Shown piece after piece: positions 8,886 to 17,517 of a DNA stretch of 64,000 nucleotides. Below the pieces are notes generated by a model that was not told the origin of the DNA, searched no databases, and saw nothing but the letters and a program-made list of their open reading frames with translations. The DNA comes from Verrucomicrobiota bacterium (GTDB taxonomy: Bacteria > Verrucomicrobiota > Verrucomicrobiia > Limisphaerales > J093). The number at the start of each line of letters is the position of its first letter. Within the stretch, counting starts at the first letter, position 1. The translations under genes were made by a program, and so were the position numbers. The stretch covers positions 1 to 64,000 of the forward strand of contig JADJWF010000005.1 of NCBI GenBank assembly GCA_016716505.1, written 5' to 3'.

Positions 8886-9413
8886 CTTGGCAGTCATGGA
8901 CGGCGTCGTCGCCAACCGGGAGACAGATTTCAGCGGCCAAATGCCAGCGCTGCTCTGACAACTCCGTCAACAGTCTGAAAAGACGGGGTTTAGTATTCTT
9001 GGCGGAATATCGGCACGGAAATCGGTCTCCCTTTCCCTACCGGCTCGGCGCTCGGCTTGGCTCGAGCCGGGAGGACAAGCCGTTTTGGCTCAGGTCCGGG
9101 TGCGAGGGATCACGCCGGAGGAGCAGCCTCGCGGGATTGACCTGATTACCACGCGCCTCGATCTCAAAAACGCCACGCCGAAACGCTCCTCCCGACGGCT
9201 TTTGCCCTCTGGGCATCAGGAGAGCGAAGACGACCAGGGCCGGCGCGAACGCCGCGCGATCGTCCGGCGCACCGTCAGGCTTTGGAACCGTCCCGCCGGC
9301 ACCGGATTGTTACGCGATATTCCGTGACGAGGCGGCGGCATCCTGCCTATAAACACCCCTTTCACGGCGACCCGCTTCGTGATTGTCCTTTGGCCGCCCG
9401 TGAGATGACGGAC
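8886..9413. other. Gene-poor gap before argF
   Basis: About 530 bp with no convincing coding frame. The short plus-strand frames at 8882-9145 and 9085-9327 have no recognisable domain and run through low-complexity Arg/Ser-rich sequence. A possible -10 element lies near its right end. Confidence 0.5.
9325..9353 (+). promoter_or_regulatory. Possible argF promoter
   Basis: TATAAA at 9348-9353 fits a -10 element; 17 nt upstream the -35 position holds TGACGA, a poor match. It lies about 60 bp before the argF start. No arginine-repressor box was recognised. Confidence 0.3.
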
Positions 9414-10310
9414 ATGAAACACCTGTTGAGCATTGAGCACGCCGCGCCGGCCGATCTGCGACAGATGATCGCCGATGCTGCCACCTGGAAGCGCGAGCGC
9501 GGCCGCCACCCCCGGCAGCCCCTGGCCGGCCAGTCCTGGGCCATGATTTTCAACAAGGCGTCCACGCGCACGCGGGTGTCGTTCGAGGTCGGCATCCGCG
9601 AACTGGGCGGCTCGGTCATGTTCCTCAGCGCGGCGGAAATCCAGCTCGGCCGCGGCGAGCCCATCAAGGACACCGCCCGTGTCTTGGGACGCATGGTTCA
9701 CGGTGCCATCATGCGCACGTACCGGCAGGCGGATGTCGAGGAATTCGCCCGCTTCTCCGGCATCCCCACCATCAACGCGCTCACCGACGACGAGCATCCC
9801 TGCCAGATTCTGGCGGACCTTTTCACCTTCGAGGAGCGGCGCGGCCCCATTCAGGACCGCGTGGTGACGTTCGTGGGCGACGCGGCGTGCAACGTGGCCA
9901 CCTCGTGGATCTTCGCCGCGGCCAAGCTGGGATTCGAGTTGCGCCTCGCCGCGCCGCGGGCGTTTCAGCCCGCGCCGGAACTGCTCGCCCGCGCCGGCGG
10001 CCGGGTCCGCTGCACGGAGGATGCGCACGCGGCCGCGGACGGCGCGGACCTGCTCTACACGGACGTCTGGGTCTCGATGGGCAAGGAAGCGGAGGCGGCC
10101 GAGCGGCTGCGCGCCCTGGCGCCGTATCAGGTCAACGCCGCGCTGGTGAAGCGCGCGCGGCCCGGGGCGTTGGTCATGCACTGCCTGCCGGCGTATCGGG
10201 GCAAGGAGATTGACGAGGCCACGTTCGAGGCCAACGCCGACACGATCTTCACCCAGGCCGAAAACCGGCTGCACGTGCAGAAGGCCATCCTAGCGTGGAT
10301 CGTGAGTTGA
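9414..10310 (+). CDS. argF: Ornithine carbamoyltransferase
   Basis: A 298-residue cytoplasmic enzyme that makes citrulline from ornithine and carbamoyl phosphate in arginine synthesis. It carries the carbamoyl-phosphate loop STRTR at 50-54, DEHPCQILAD, the ornithine-side motif DVWVSMG and the HCLPAYRG motif whose Cys contacts ornithine. These separate it from aspartate carbamoyltransferase and from most N-acetylornithine variants. The ATG at 9414 gives MKHLLSIE, a normal OTC N-terminus; an ATG three codons earlier (9405) is the alternative. GTGAG lies 9 nt upstream of the chosen start. No other arg genes are adjacent; it stands alone in front of the repeat array. Confidence 0.95.
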   Translation: MKHLLSIEHAAPADLRQMIADAATWKRERGRHPRQPLAGQSWAMIFNKASTRTRVSFEVGIRELGGSVMFLSAAEIQLGRGEPIKDTARVLGRMVHGAIMRTYRQADVEEFARFSGIPTINALTDDEHPCQILADLFTFEERRGPIQDRVVTFVGDAACNVATSWIFAAAKLGFELRLAAPRAFQPAPELLARAGGRVRCTEDAHAAADGADLLYTDVWVSMGKEAEAAERLRALAPYQVNAALVKRARPGALVMHCLPAYRGKEIDEATFEANADTIFTQAENRLHVQKAILAWIVS

Positions 10311-10365
10311 ACGCGCGCCTCTAACTGCCGGACGGAGCACCGGGCGAAAGCGTTTCCAGCCATCA

Positions 10366-11996
10366 TGTAGCGCCGGCGACCACGCCGGCAGGTTGTGTAG
10401 CGCCGGCGTCCACGCCGGCGAGTTGTTGCAGCGTCCCGCCGCTGGCCGAGGTGCGTGGCCTGAGCGCCTCATCGCTGCTGTAGCGCCGGCGTCCACGCCG
10501 GCAGGTTACGTAACGCCGGCGTCCAGGCCGGCAGGGCTTACCGAAGGCGACCGGTTGGCGACGGCCGTAAGGCTGGTCGGCGGGACGCCGTCCAAGGCAG
10601 GCGAGACGCCCGCGCTCCCCGGAAACGATCGCACCCGATGGGCTTAAGGACTCGCCGCAAGGGAAAGCGATTGTGCCGGTACGTTGCGGACGGACTCGTT
10701 GCAGAAAAGGGGGCGCGAGCGTCCCGCCGCTGGCTGAGTCGCGTGGCCTGAGCGCCTCATCGCTGCTGTAGCGCCGGCGTCCACGCCGGCAGGTTACGTA
10801 GCGCCGGCGTCCACGCAGGCCGGTTGTGTGGCGCTGGCGTCCACGCCGGCAGGGTTTGCCGAGTGCGACCGGTTGGCGAGGGCCGTAGGGCTGGTCGGCG
10901 GGACGCCGACCAAGGCAGGCGAGACGCCCGCGCTCCCCGGAAACGATCGCACCCGATGGGCTTAAGGACTCGCCGCAAGGGAAAGCGATTGTGCCGGTAC
11001 GTTGCGGGCGGATTCGTTGCAGAAAAGGGAAGGGGGCGCGACCGTTCCTATTGCTGCCAGCGGCGTCCCGTCGCTGGCCGAGGTGCGTGGCCTGAGCGCC
11101 TCATCGCTGCTGTAGCGCCGGCGTCCACGCCGGCAGGTTACGTAGCGCTGGCGTCCACGCCGGCCGGTTGTGTGGCGCCGGCGTCCACGGCGGCAGGGCT
11201 TACCGAAGGCGACCGGTTGGCGACGGCCGTGAGGTTGGTCGGCGGGACGCCGACCCGGGCAGGCGAGACGCCCGCGCTCCCCGGAAACGATCGCACCCGT
11301 TGGGCTCAAGGACTCGCCGCAAGGGAAAGCGATTGTGCCGGTACGTTGCGGGCGGACTCGTTGCAGAAGAGGGGGCGCGAGCGTTCCTGTTGCTGCCAGC
11401 GGCGTCCCGTCGCTGGCCGAGGTGCGTGGCCTGAGCGCCTCATCGCTGCTGTAGCGCCGGCGTCCACGCCGGCAGGTTACGTAACGCCGGCGTCCACGCC
11501 GGCAGGGTTTGCCGAGTGCGACCGGTTGGCGAGGGCCGTAGGGCTGGTCGGCGGGACGCCGACCAAGGCAGGCGAGACGCCCGCGCTCCCCGGAAACGAT
11601 CGCACCCGATGGGCTTAAGGACTCGCCGCAAGGGAAAGCGATTGTGCCGGTACGTTGCGGGCGGATTCGTTGAAGAAAAGGGGGCGCGAGCGTCCCGCCG
11701 CTGGCCGAGGTGCGTGGCCTGAGCGCTTCATCGCTGCTGTAGCGCTGGCGTCCACGCCGGCAGGTTACGTAGCGCTGGCGTCCACGGCGGCGAGTTGTTG
11801 CAGCGTCCCGTCGCTGGCCGAGGTGCGTGGCCTGAGCGCCTCATCGCTGCTGTAGCGCCGGCGTCCACGCCGGCAGGTTACGTAACGCCGGCGTCCAGGC
11901 CGGCGGGGCTTACCGAAGGCGACCGGTTGGCGACGGCCGTAGGGCTTGGTCGGCGGGACGCCGACCCGGGCAGGCGAGACGCCCGCGCTCCCCGAA
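10366..11996 (+). repeat. Hairpin repeat array 1 (GTAGCGCCGGC family, nested 113-343 bp units)
   Basis: A gene-free 1.6-kb block. The core element reads GTAGCGCCGGCGTCCACGCCGGC, with arms GCCGGCGT/ACGCCGGC around a CC loop. I count 16 copies, starting near 10366, 10397, 10480, 10508, 10768, 10798, 10827, 11112, 11142, 11171, 11451, 11481, 11739, 11769, 11852 and 11881. Pairs of cores are often joined by the palindrome GTTACGTAAC. A larger unit, marked by TGAGCGCCTCATCGCTGCTG, recurs at 10461, 10750, 11093, 11432, 11720 and 11833 (spacings 289, 343, 339, 288, 113). It also contains a second hairpin GGTCGGCGGGACGCCGACC and GGCGAGACGCCCGCGCTCCCC. Open frames across the block repeat with the DNA and are judged non-coding. 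Confidence 0.9.
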
Positions 11997-12052
11997 GACC
12001 GACGCACCCTCTGGCCCGGATCTGCCGCGCGCTGACGAGAGCAGCCGCCAAA

Positions 12053-12079
12053 CAAAAAGCCCGCCGGAAACGGCGGGCT
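12053..12079 (-). terminator. Rho-independent terminator of the second PEP-CTERM gene
   Basis: On the minus strand a 9-bp stem AGCCCGCCG / CGGCGGGCT with a 4-nt loop (TTTC) is followed by TTTTTGTT. It sits 27 bp past the stop codon and is a textbook intrinsic terminator. Confidence 0.9.
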
Positions 12080-12106
12080 GAGAAATCAGACCGGGAGCCG
12101 GATTAC

Positions 12107-12847
12107 CTACTTCGCGGCGCGACGACGCCAGATCGCAAAACCGACCAGACCCAGCCCGGCCAGCATCGCGTATTCGTGGGGCTCGGGAATGACCGAGCCA
12201 GAAACGGTCACGTTGTCAAACCGCCAAGTGCCTGCGGTACTGTAATTACTGGTTCCCAGACCAGCTTCGGGAGGGTATTTGGCGTCCGCGTTGGCCCGCA
12301 TGTAAGCGGCATCGGCACCGTAAGACAACGTGGAGTTTTGGTTGAATGCCAACGGCGAGAAGATCGAAACGATCCGGAAGCCGAAGTTCGGGTTGTTGTT
12401 GACCCCTGCGGTTGACGAAAGATCGAAGTTGAATGAGTAGAACGTATCATGCGGGCTGAGTCCGCCACTGTTGTTTCCCAAGGTGGTCCAAGTGGAACCA
12501 TCGGTCGTGTACTGGAATGCCGCCCAGCGCGAGGCGGTACCGGAGGCCCGGTGATCGTAGCTAACGGTGATGTCTTTGTAACCCAACGTGCTCACGAGGA
12601 ACTCGACACCCGCCGTTCCGGAACCCGTACTCTGCGCGGGGTACGACGAAGTGTTCCAGCCGCGCCCGCCACCGTTGCCCGCGGCGAAGGCGGAAGATGT
12701 GCCGCCCACATTGCTGGCCGTCCCCGATCCCGTTGAGGGCGTCAGCACATCGCCCTCGAATGTCCACTGTGCAATCAACTGTGCGTTCGCCGAGCCGGCC
12801 AAGGCGAGCGAACCGAGAACCGTCAGAAGTGTTTGGGTCGTTTTCAT
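12107..12847 (-). CDS. PEP-CTERM sorted secreted protein
   Basis: A 246-residue protein with a signal peptide (MKTTQTLLTVLGSLALAGSANAQ) and a C-terminal sorting tail: SVIPEPHEYAMLAG, then LGLVGFAIW and RRRAAK. The body is rich in Ser, Thr, Gly and Asn and is predicted to be beta-sandwich-like (QLIAQWTFEGD, ITVSYDHRASGTASRWAAFQYTTDG, WRFDNVTVSGS), like many verrucomicrobial PEP-CTERM proteins of unknown role. It should be exported and processed by an exosortase encoded elsewhere. It lies between two hairpin repeat arrays whose core elements mostly face opposite ways. Its promoter and terminator are both visible, so it looks like an independently transcribed gene. Confidence 0.85.
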   Translation of the reverse strand: MKTTQTLLTVLGSLALAGSANAQLIAQWTFEGDVLTPSTGSGTASNVGGTSSAFAAGNGGGRGWNTSSYPAQSTGSGTAGVEFLVSTLGYKDITVSYDHRASGTASRWAAFQYTTDGSTWTTLGNNSGGLSPHDTFYSFNFDLSSTAGVNNNPNFGFRIVSIFSPLAFNQNSTLSYGADAAYMRANADAKYPPEAGLGTSNYSTAGTWRFDNVTVSGSVIPEPHEYAMLAGLGLVGFAIWRRRAAK

Positions 12848-12876
12848 GAGATGCCGTCCTGATTCAAAGCGGTGCG

Positions 12877-12905
12877 AAAATTCCCCTGCTCGCCGCCCCG
12901 GTCAA
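12877..12905 (-). promoter_or_regulatory. Sigma-70-type promoter of PEP-CTERM gene
   Basis: On the minus strand, TTGACC (12905-12900), a 17-nt spacer and AATTTT (12882-12877) lie 30 bp upstream of the ATG. The -35 is good and the -10 is moderate. Confidence 0.45.
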
Positions 12906-13106
12906 GCGGGTTTTTGTAACGATTTAATGGCGGGCATCTCGACTTCTTGCCGCCGGGCGCTGTCCCGAGGGATTCGGGCCTCTTGCCAGTAGCAGGGGGC
13001 GGCAAGAACCAGCGGTCAGCCGGGAAAGCCGAAAACACCTGCGATGGTCTGAGCGGCGGCCGGGCGGCTCCGGCGCCGACTGGGCAGCCGAGTGCGAGGT
13101 TGGTGC

Positions 13107-13880
13107 GCCGTAACGCCGGCTTTCCAGCCGGCTCCGTTGCCGAGCGGGAGGTTGGCGGTGTGTGCCGGCAGGAATGCCGGCGCTACAGGCCGACACGAAT
13201 GTCGGCGGTGCCGTAACGCCGGTCTCCTGACCGGCTCCGGTGCTGACTGGGAGGTCGGCGGTACCAGCCGGCAGGAATGCCAGCGGTACAGGCCGACAGG
13301 AATGTCGGCGGTGCCGTAACGCCGGTCTCCTGACCGGCTCCGGTGCTGACTGGGAGGTCGGCGGTACCAGCCGGCAGGAATGCCAGCGGTACAGGCCGGC
13401 ACGAACGTCGGCGGTGCCGTAACGCCGGTCTCCTGACCGGCTCCGTTGCCGACCGGAGGTCGGCGGTACTTGCCGGCAGGAATGCCGGCGGTACAGGCCG
13501 ACAGGAATGTTGGCGGTACCGTAATGCCGGCCTCCTGACTGGCTCCGGTGCTGACTGGGAGGTCGGCGGTACCAGCCGGCAGGAATGCCGGCGGTACAGG
13601 CCGACAAGAATGTCGGCGGTGCCGTAACGCCGGTCTCCTGACCGGCTCCGGTGCTGACTGGAGGTCCGGCGGTGTGTGCCGGCAGGAATGCCAGCGCTAC
13701 AGGCCGACAGGAATGTCGGCGGTACCGTAACGCCGGTCGCCTGACCGGCTCCGGTGCTGACTGGGAGGTCGGCGGTACCAGCCGGCAGGAATGCCAGCGC
13801 TACATGCCGGCAGGAATGCCGGCGGTACAGGCCGACACGAATGCCGGCGGTACCCGTAACGCCGGCTTTCCAGCCGGCCC
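13107..13880 (-). repeat. Hairpin repeat array 2 (103-bp tandem period)
   Basis: Seven units plus a partial one, starting at 13107, 13210, 13313, 13416, 13518, 13621, 13724 and 13853, so the period is 103 bp (one unit 102 bp; the last interval is 129 bp because a sub-element is duplicated). Each unit holds three short stem-loops: GCCGGTC-TCCT-GACCGGC (variant GCCGGCT-TTCC-AGCCGGC), GCCGGC-AGGAAT-GCCGGC, and CCGAC-AGGAAT-GTCGG. Arm sequences differ among elements but stay largely complementary. Two of the three elements read as TGTAGCGC-type cores on the minus strand, opposite to array 1. No protein-coding gene is supported. Confidence 0.92.
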
Positions 13881-13946
13881 AACTACCAGCCGGATTCAGG
13901 AAATCGCTCAGCCGGGGCCTGCCCCTGCTGGCGAGATCCCACCACG

Positions 13947-16900
13947 TCACTTGATCCACTTCAGCCGGGCGCAAAAGACGTAATAGAGCACCGGCAGCAT
14001 GACCAGCGTCAGCAGCGTGGCCAGCAACAGACCGCAAATGTGGACCGCCGTCAGCGGCCGCCAGAGCTCGCCCCCGGTCAACGCCAGCGGGATCAATCCC
14101 CCCACCGTCGCCAGCACCGTGACCAGCACCGCGCGCAGGCGCACCAAGCCCGCCTGCACGAGAGCCTCCTTCAGTTCCATGCCCTCCGCGCGGGCCTCCT
14201 CGATGAAGTCCGAGAGCACAATGATGTGGCTGACGATGACCCCCGCGAGGCTGACAATCCCCAGCAGCGCCATGAAACCCATCGGCGCCCGGAACAGCGT
14301 GACGCCGATGAACGCCCCGATCAGCCCCAGCGGCACTGTCAGCATGACCACCAGGGACTTGGTGACCGAGCTGAACTGGATGACCATGGCCAGCGCGATC
14401 AAGGAGAGGGACACCAGCATCACCCCGCCCATTTCGGCGCGGCTCTCGCGCAGTTCCTTTTCCTCGCCGGCGAAGTCCAGTCGGTAGCCGGCGGGCAGCG
14501 CCAGCGCCCGGAGTTGCGGGCGGGCCCGGTCGAGCACCCGCGACGGCAATTCGCCGAAGCGGGAGAACGCCTTCACTGTGACGGCGCGGAGCTGGTTGAA
14601 GTGCGCGATATTGGCGTACTCCGGGCGAAGGTTCACGGACGCGAAGTTGTCCAGCGGCACAACCTCGTCGCGAACGGACCGGACATAGAGCGTGCGGATG
14701 CGCTCGGCTTCGTTGCGCTCCTCGATGCGCTGGCGGATCACAACCGGCACCAGGTGATCGCCTTCGCGCAGTTCGGTCACGGGAATCTCATGGAACGCGG
14801 CCTGCGCCACGCGGCCGATCTGGCGGTTGCTGATGCCGAGGGTATTCGCGCGCTGCTGATCAATCTCTATGACCAGGGTCGGCATCCGGCGGCCGAGGTC
14901 GTCGTGGACCTTGTATCCGCCGGCGTCGCGGAGGATGGCGGCCACGTCGTCGGCGAGCCGGCGCAGGGTGTCGAGGTCGTCGCCACTGAGGCGGAGTTGG
15001 ATGGGGGTTTCGACAGGCGGACCTTGTTCGAGCTGCTTGACCACGCAGCGGGCGCCGGCGATCTCCTGATCGAGTTCGGCCCGCAGTGCCACGAGCAGGG
15101 GCGGAACGTCCTCCGCCCGCCAGGTGTTGATGAGGAACTGGCCGAGGTGATTGCCCGGCTCGCGCGGGGCGACGTTGTAGTAGAAGCGCGGCGCGGTGCC
15201 GCCGACGAACATCGCCGCGCTGCGGACCTCCGGGTGCCGCGCCAGCACCTGCACGACGGCGGCGCACGCTTCGCCGGTCTGGGCAATCGAGGCGGATTCC
15301 GGCAGCTCGATGTCCACGAGCAACTGGTTGCGCTCCGCCGGCGGGAAGAACTGCGCGCCGAAAAACGGGGTCAACCCGAAGCTCAATACGAACAGCCCGA
15401 ACGCGACGCCAATCGCCCGCCACGGATTATCGAGCGCGGCCCGCAGCAGGGCCTGATAGCGCGGCAGCAACGCGACGAGCGCGCGGTCCACGGGCCGGAA
15501 CAGCGGGAACCGCCGCACTTCGCCGCCCGCCTCGAGTCCCTTCTGGCCGCGCAGCCAGTACCAGCCGAGCAGGGGGATGAAGGTCATGGAGACGATGCGC
15601 GAGGACACCAGCGCCAGGGTGACCACGACCGGGAGGGCAACGATGAACGCGCCCTTGTCCGCGGGCAGCAGCACCAGCGGCAGGAAGGCGACGATGTTGA
15701 TGACGGTCCCGAAGAGAATGGCGCGCCGCAGCTTCCAGGGGCCCAGCCACGCGGCGGTGTCGCGGGCCTGGCCGTGGGCCAGCTCGCGGTTGATGCCGTC
15801 GGAGGCCACCACCGGATCATCCACCAACATGCCCAGCGCGATGATCAGCGCCGCGATGGAGATCTGGTGCAGCGGCACATCCAACACACCCATGCCGCCG
15901 AGCGTCATCGCGATGGTGAGGGGAATGGCCGTCGCCACAATCGCCGCCGAGCGCCAGTCCATGAGGAACAACGCCACCAACACCACGACGACCACCGCCT
16001 CGAGGAAGCACTTCATGAACTGATGCACGCGGCCGCGGACCGCCGTCGGCTGGTCGGACAAGGTCACGATGCGGACGCCTTCCGGCAGCCGGGGCGGTTC
16101 GAGTGCCCGCACGACGGCGCCGACCTCCTCGTTGAACCGGCCGATGACGTGGCCGGCCTTCATCTCCACCGCCAGCAGCACCGACCGATGAGCCGTGAGC
16201 GGCGCTTCCGGGTGGTCCCGTTGCAGGACATCCACGTGGAACTGGATCGGGTTCTCATACCCGCGCCGCACCTCGAACAGGTCCCGGAGATAGACGGGCA
16301 TGGTGGGAGCGCGCGCGCCGGTCGGGGAGCGCCCCCCGGCGATGGCCACGATGGCGTCCAGGAGGTGCAGTTCGTTGGTGAACTCGCCGGAAAGTTGGAC
16401 CGGGAAGTTCTGCCCTTCCGCGCGAAACACACCGCCCGGGATGACCGCGTTGCGGGTGGCGATGGCGGCGATCACGTCGTCGGGCACCAGCCGATAGCCT
16501 TCCAGGTTCGGAGCGGAAAACAGCAGATACACCCGCTCGGGAACGTTGCCGATCTTGCGGACGCGCCCGACACTGGCGACCTGCTTCAAGTCATCCGCGA
16601 GGGCGTCCGCCACCCGCTCCAAGTCCCGATAGCTGTATCGCGGCGGGGTCGTGGCGCGGATGGAGGGGTAAGGGTCCTCGTTCTCCATGAGGATGACACC
16701 GCCGCCGAAGTCCGGATGCAGCTCTCCGTCGCTGCCCGCCACCGACCGGCGGAAATCCGCCATGAAGGCGCGGAGCGCGGCGGCATCCGCGCGGGCCCGG
16801 AAATCCACCAGAATGAACGACTCGCCGGCGGCGAGACGCTCGTCGTCGCCAAGACCGCGCGCGGTGAGTTCGCTGAGGAACTTGCGCTGGAGGTTCTCCC

Positions 16901-17504
16901 GAAAGCTCCGCGCCACGTCGGGCGGGAAAAACGCGAAGGCCGCCGCCCGCCCGGTGCTGCCGCTGTCGCTTCGCAGCGCAGCCAGGCGAGTGCGAATGAG
17001 GTGCGCGCGGGCGCGGCACTCGGCGTCGCTCGCCGGCGGGCTGGTGATGCCGTACAGCAGCGTGATGGTATCGCCGAAATCGGTGTCCAACACCGGGGCA
17101 TGGCAACCAGCCGGAAGCTCGGCGCCCGCTATCCGCGCCCGGAATTTGTCCCACTGCTGCTCGACAACGCTTTCCGGCGCGGACCGCAGCGTGATGTGGA
17201 TGATCGAGACGCCGAAGCGGGATTGCGACTTGATCTCCTCGACCGCCTCCAGCTCGTTGAGCTTGTCCTCGAGCTTCTGGGTGACCAGTTGCTCGACCTT
17301 GCCCGCCGTGGCGCCCGGCCAGTGGGTGACCAGCAGCGCGCGGCGGTCGGGGATTTCCGGGTCTTCCTGCTGGGCCAGCCGCCCATAGGACACCCAGCCC
17401 CAGACAAGGACCGCGATCAGGGCCATCCAGCCGACTTCGCGGTGTTCCACGAAGTATCGGGCCAGACCACCGAGCCGGCGGGGAGGAAGATGTTCGGTGC
17501 TCAT
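13947..17504 (-). CDS. RND-family efflux pump, inner-membrane permease
   Basis: A 1185-residue resistance-nodulation-division transporter of the AcrB/HAE type. It should export small molecules from periplasm or membrane using the proton gradient, in a tripartite complex with a fusion protein and TolC. Visible features are a first membrane helix after the N-terminal arm (VGWMALIAVLVWGWVSYG), two large periplasmic loops, and a helix-4 segment GMLVDDPVVASDGI with the acidic pair of the proton relay. Two six-helix bundles end in VMLPVLYYVFCARL. It is the last gene of a minus-strand run and lies 13 bp after the MFP gene. The helix-4 sequence VDDPVVASD departs slightly from the common VDDAIVVVEN, so it may be a divergent subfamily. 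Substrate unknown. Confidence 0.92.
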   Translation of the reverse strand: MSTEHLPPRRLGGLARYFVEHREVGWMALIAVLVWGWVSYGRLAQQEDPEIPDRRALLVTHWPGATAGKVEQLVTQKLEDKLNELEAVEEIKSQSRFGVSIIHITLRSAPESVVEQQWDKFRARIAGAELPAGCHAPVLDTDFGDTITLLYGITSPPASDAECRARAHLIRTRLAALRSDSGSTGRAAAFAFFPPDVARSFRENLQRKFLSELTARGLGDDERLAAGESFILVDFRARADAAALRAFMADFRRSVAGSDGELHPDFGGGVILMENEDPYPSIRATTPPRYSYRDLERVADALADDLKQVASVGRVRKIGNVPERVYLLFSAPNLEGYRLVPDDVIAAIATRNAVIPGGVFRAEGQNFPVQLSGEFTNELHLLDAIVAIAGGRSPTGARAPTMPVYLRDLFEVRRGYENPIQFHVDVLQRDHPEAPLTAHRSVLLAVEMKAGHVIGRFNEEVGAVVRALEPPRLPEGVRIVTLSDQPTAVRGRVHQFMKCFLEAVVVVVLVALFLMDWRSAAIVATAIPLTIAMTLGGMGVLDVPLHQISIAALIIALGMLVDDPVVASDGINRELAHGQARDTAAWLGPWKLRRAILFGTVINIVAFLPLVLLPADKGAFIVALPVVVTLALVSSRIVSMTFIPLLGWYWLRGQKGLEAGGEVRRFPLFRPVDRALVALLPRYQALLRAALDNPWRAIGVAFGLFVLSFGLTPFFGAQFFPPAERNQLLVDIELPESASIAQTGEACAAVVQVLARHPEVRSAAMFVGGTAPRFYYNVAPREPGNHLGQFLINTWRAEDVPPLLVALRAELDQEIAGARCVVKQLEQGPPVETPIQLRLSGDDLDTLRRLADDVAAILRDAGGYKVHDDLGRRMPTLVIEIDQQRANTLGISNRQIGRVAQAAFHEIPVTELREGDHLVPVVIRQRIEERNEAERIRTLYVRSVRDEVVPLDNFASVNLRPEYANIAHFNQLRAVTVKAFSRFGELPSRVLDRARPQLRALALPAGYRLDFAGEEKELRESRAEMGGVMLVSLSLIALAMVIQFSSVTKSLVVMLTVPLGLIGAFIGVTLFRAPMGFMALLGIVSLAGVIVSHIIVLSDFIEEARAEGMELKEALVQAGLVRLRAVLVTVLATVGGLIPLALTGGELWRPLTAVHICGLLLATLLTLVMLPVLYYVFCARLKWIK

Positions 17505-17517
17505 GGGACCGGGAGAC

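Noticed and set aside
8955..8985. Hairpin CCGTC...GACGG after the first PEP-CTERM gene as terminator
   Set aside because: Stem of only 5 bp with a 13-nt loop and a weak T stretch.
10824..11618. 264-codon open frame in repeat array 1
   Set aside because: It repeats in step with the DNA repeat (for example VGGTPTRAGETPALPGNDRT), so it reflects repeat periodicity and not protein selection.
10366..13880. CRISPR array
   Set aside because: The repeated parts are palindromes separated by non-unique, similarly repeated DNA, not by unique 30-40 bp spacers, and no cas gene is present.
13183..14037. Open frame of 284 codons through array 2
   Set aside because: Same reason as array 1; it begins inside the RND pump gene region and has no domain.
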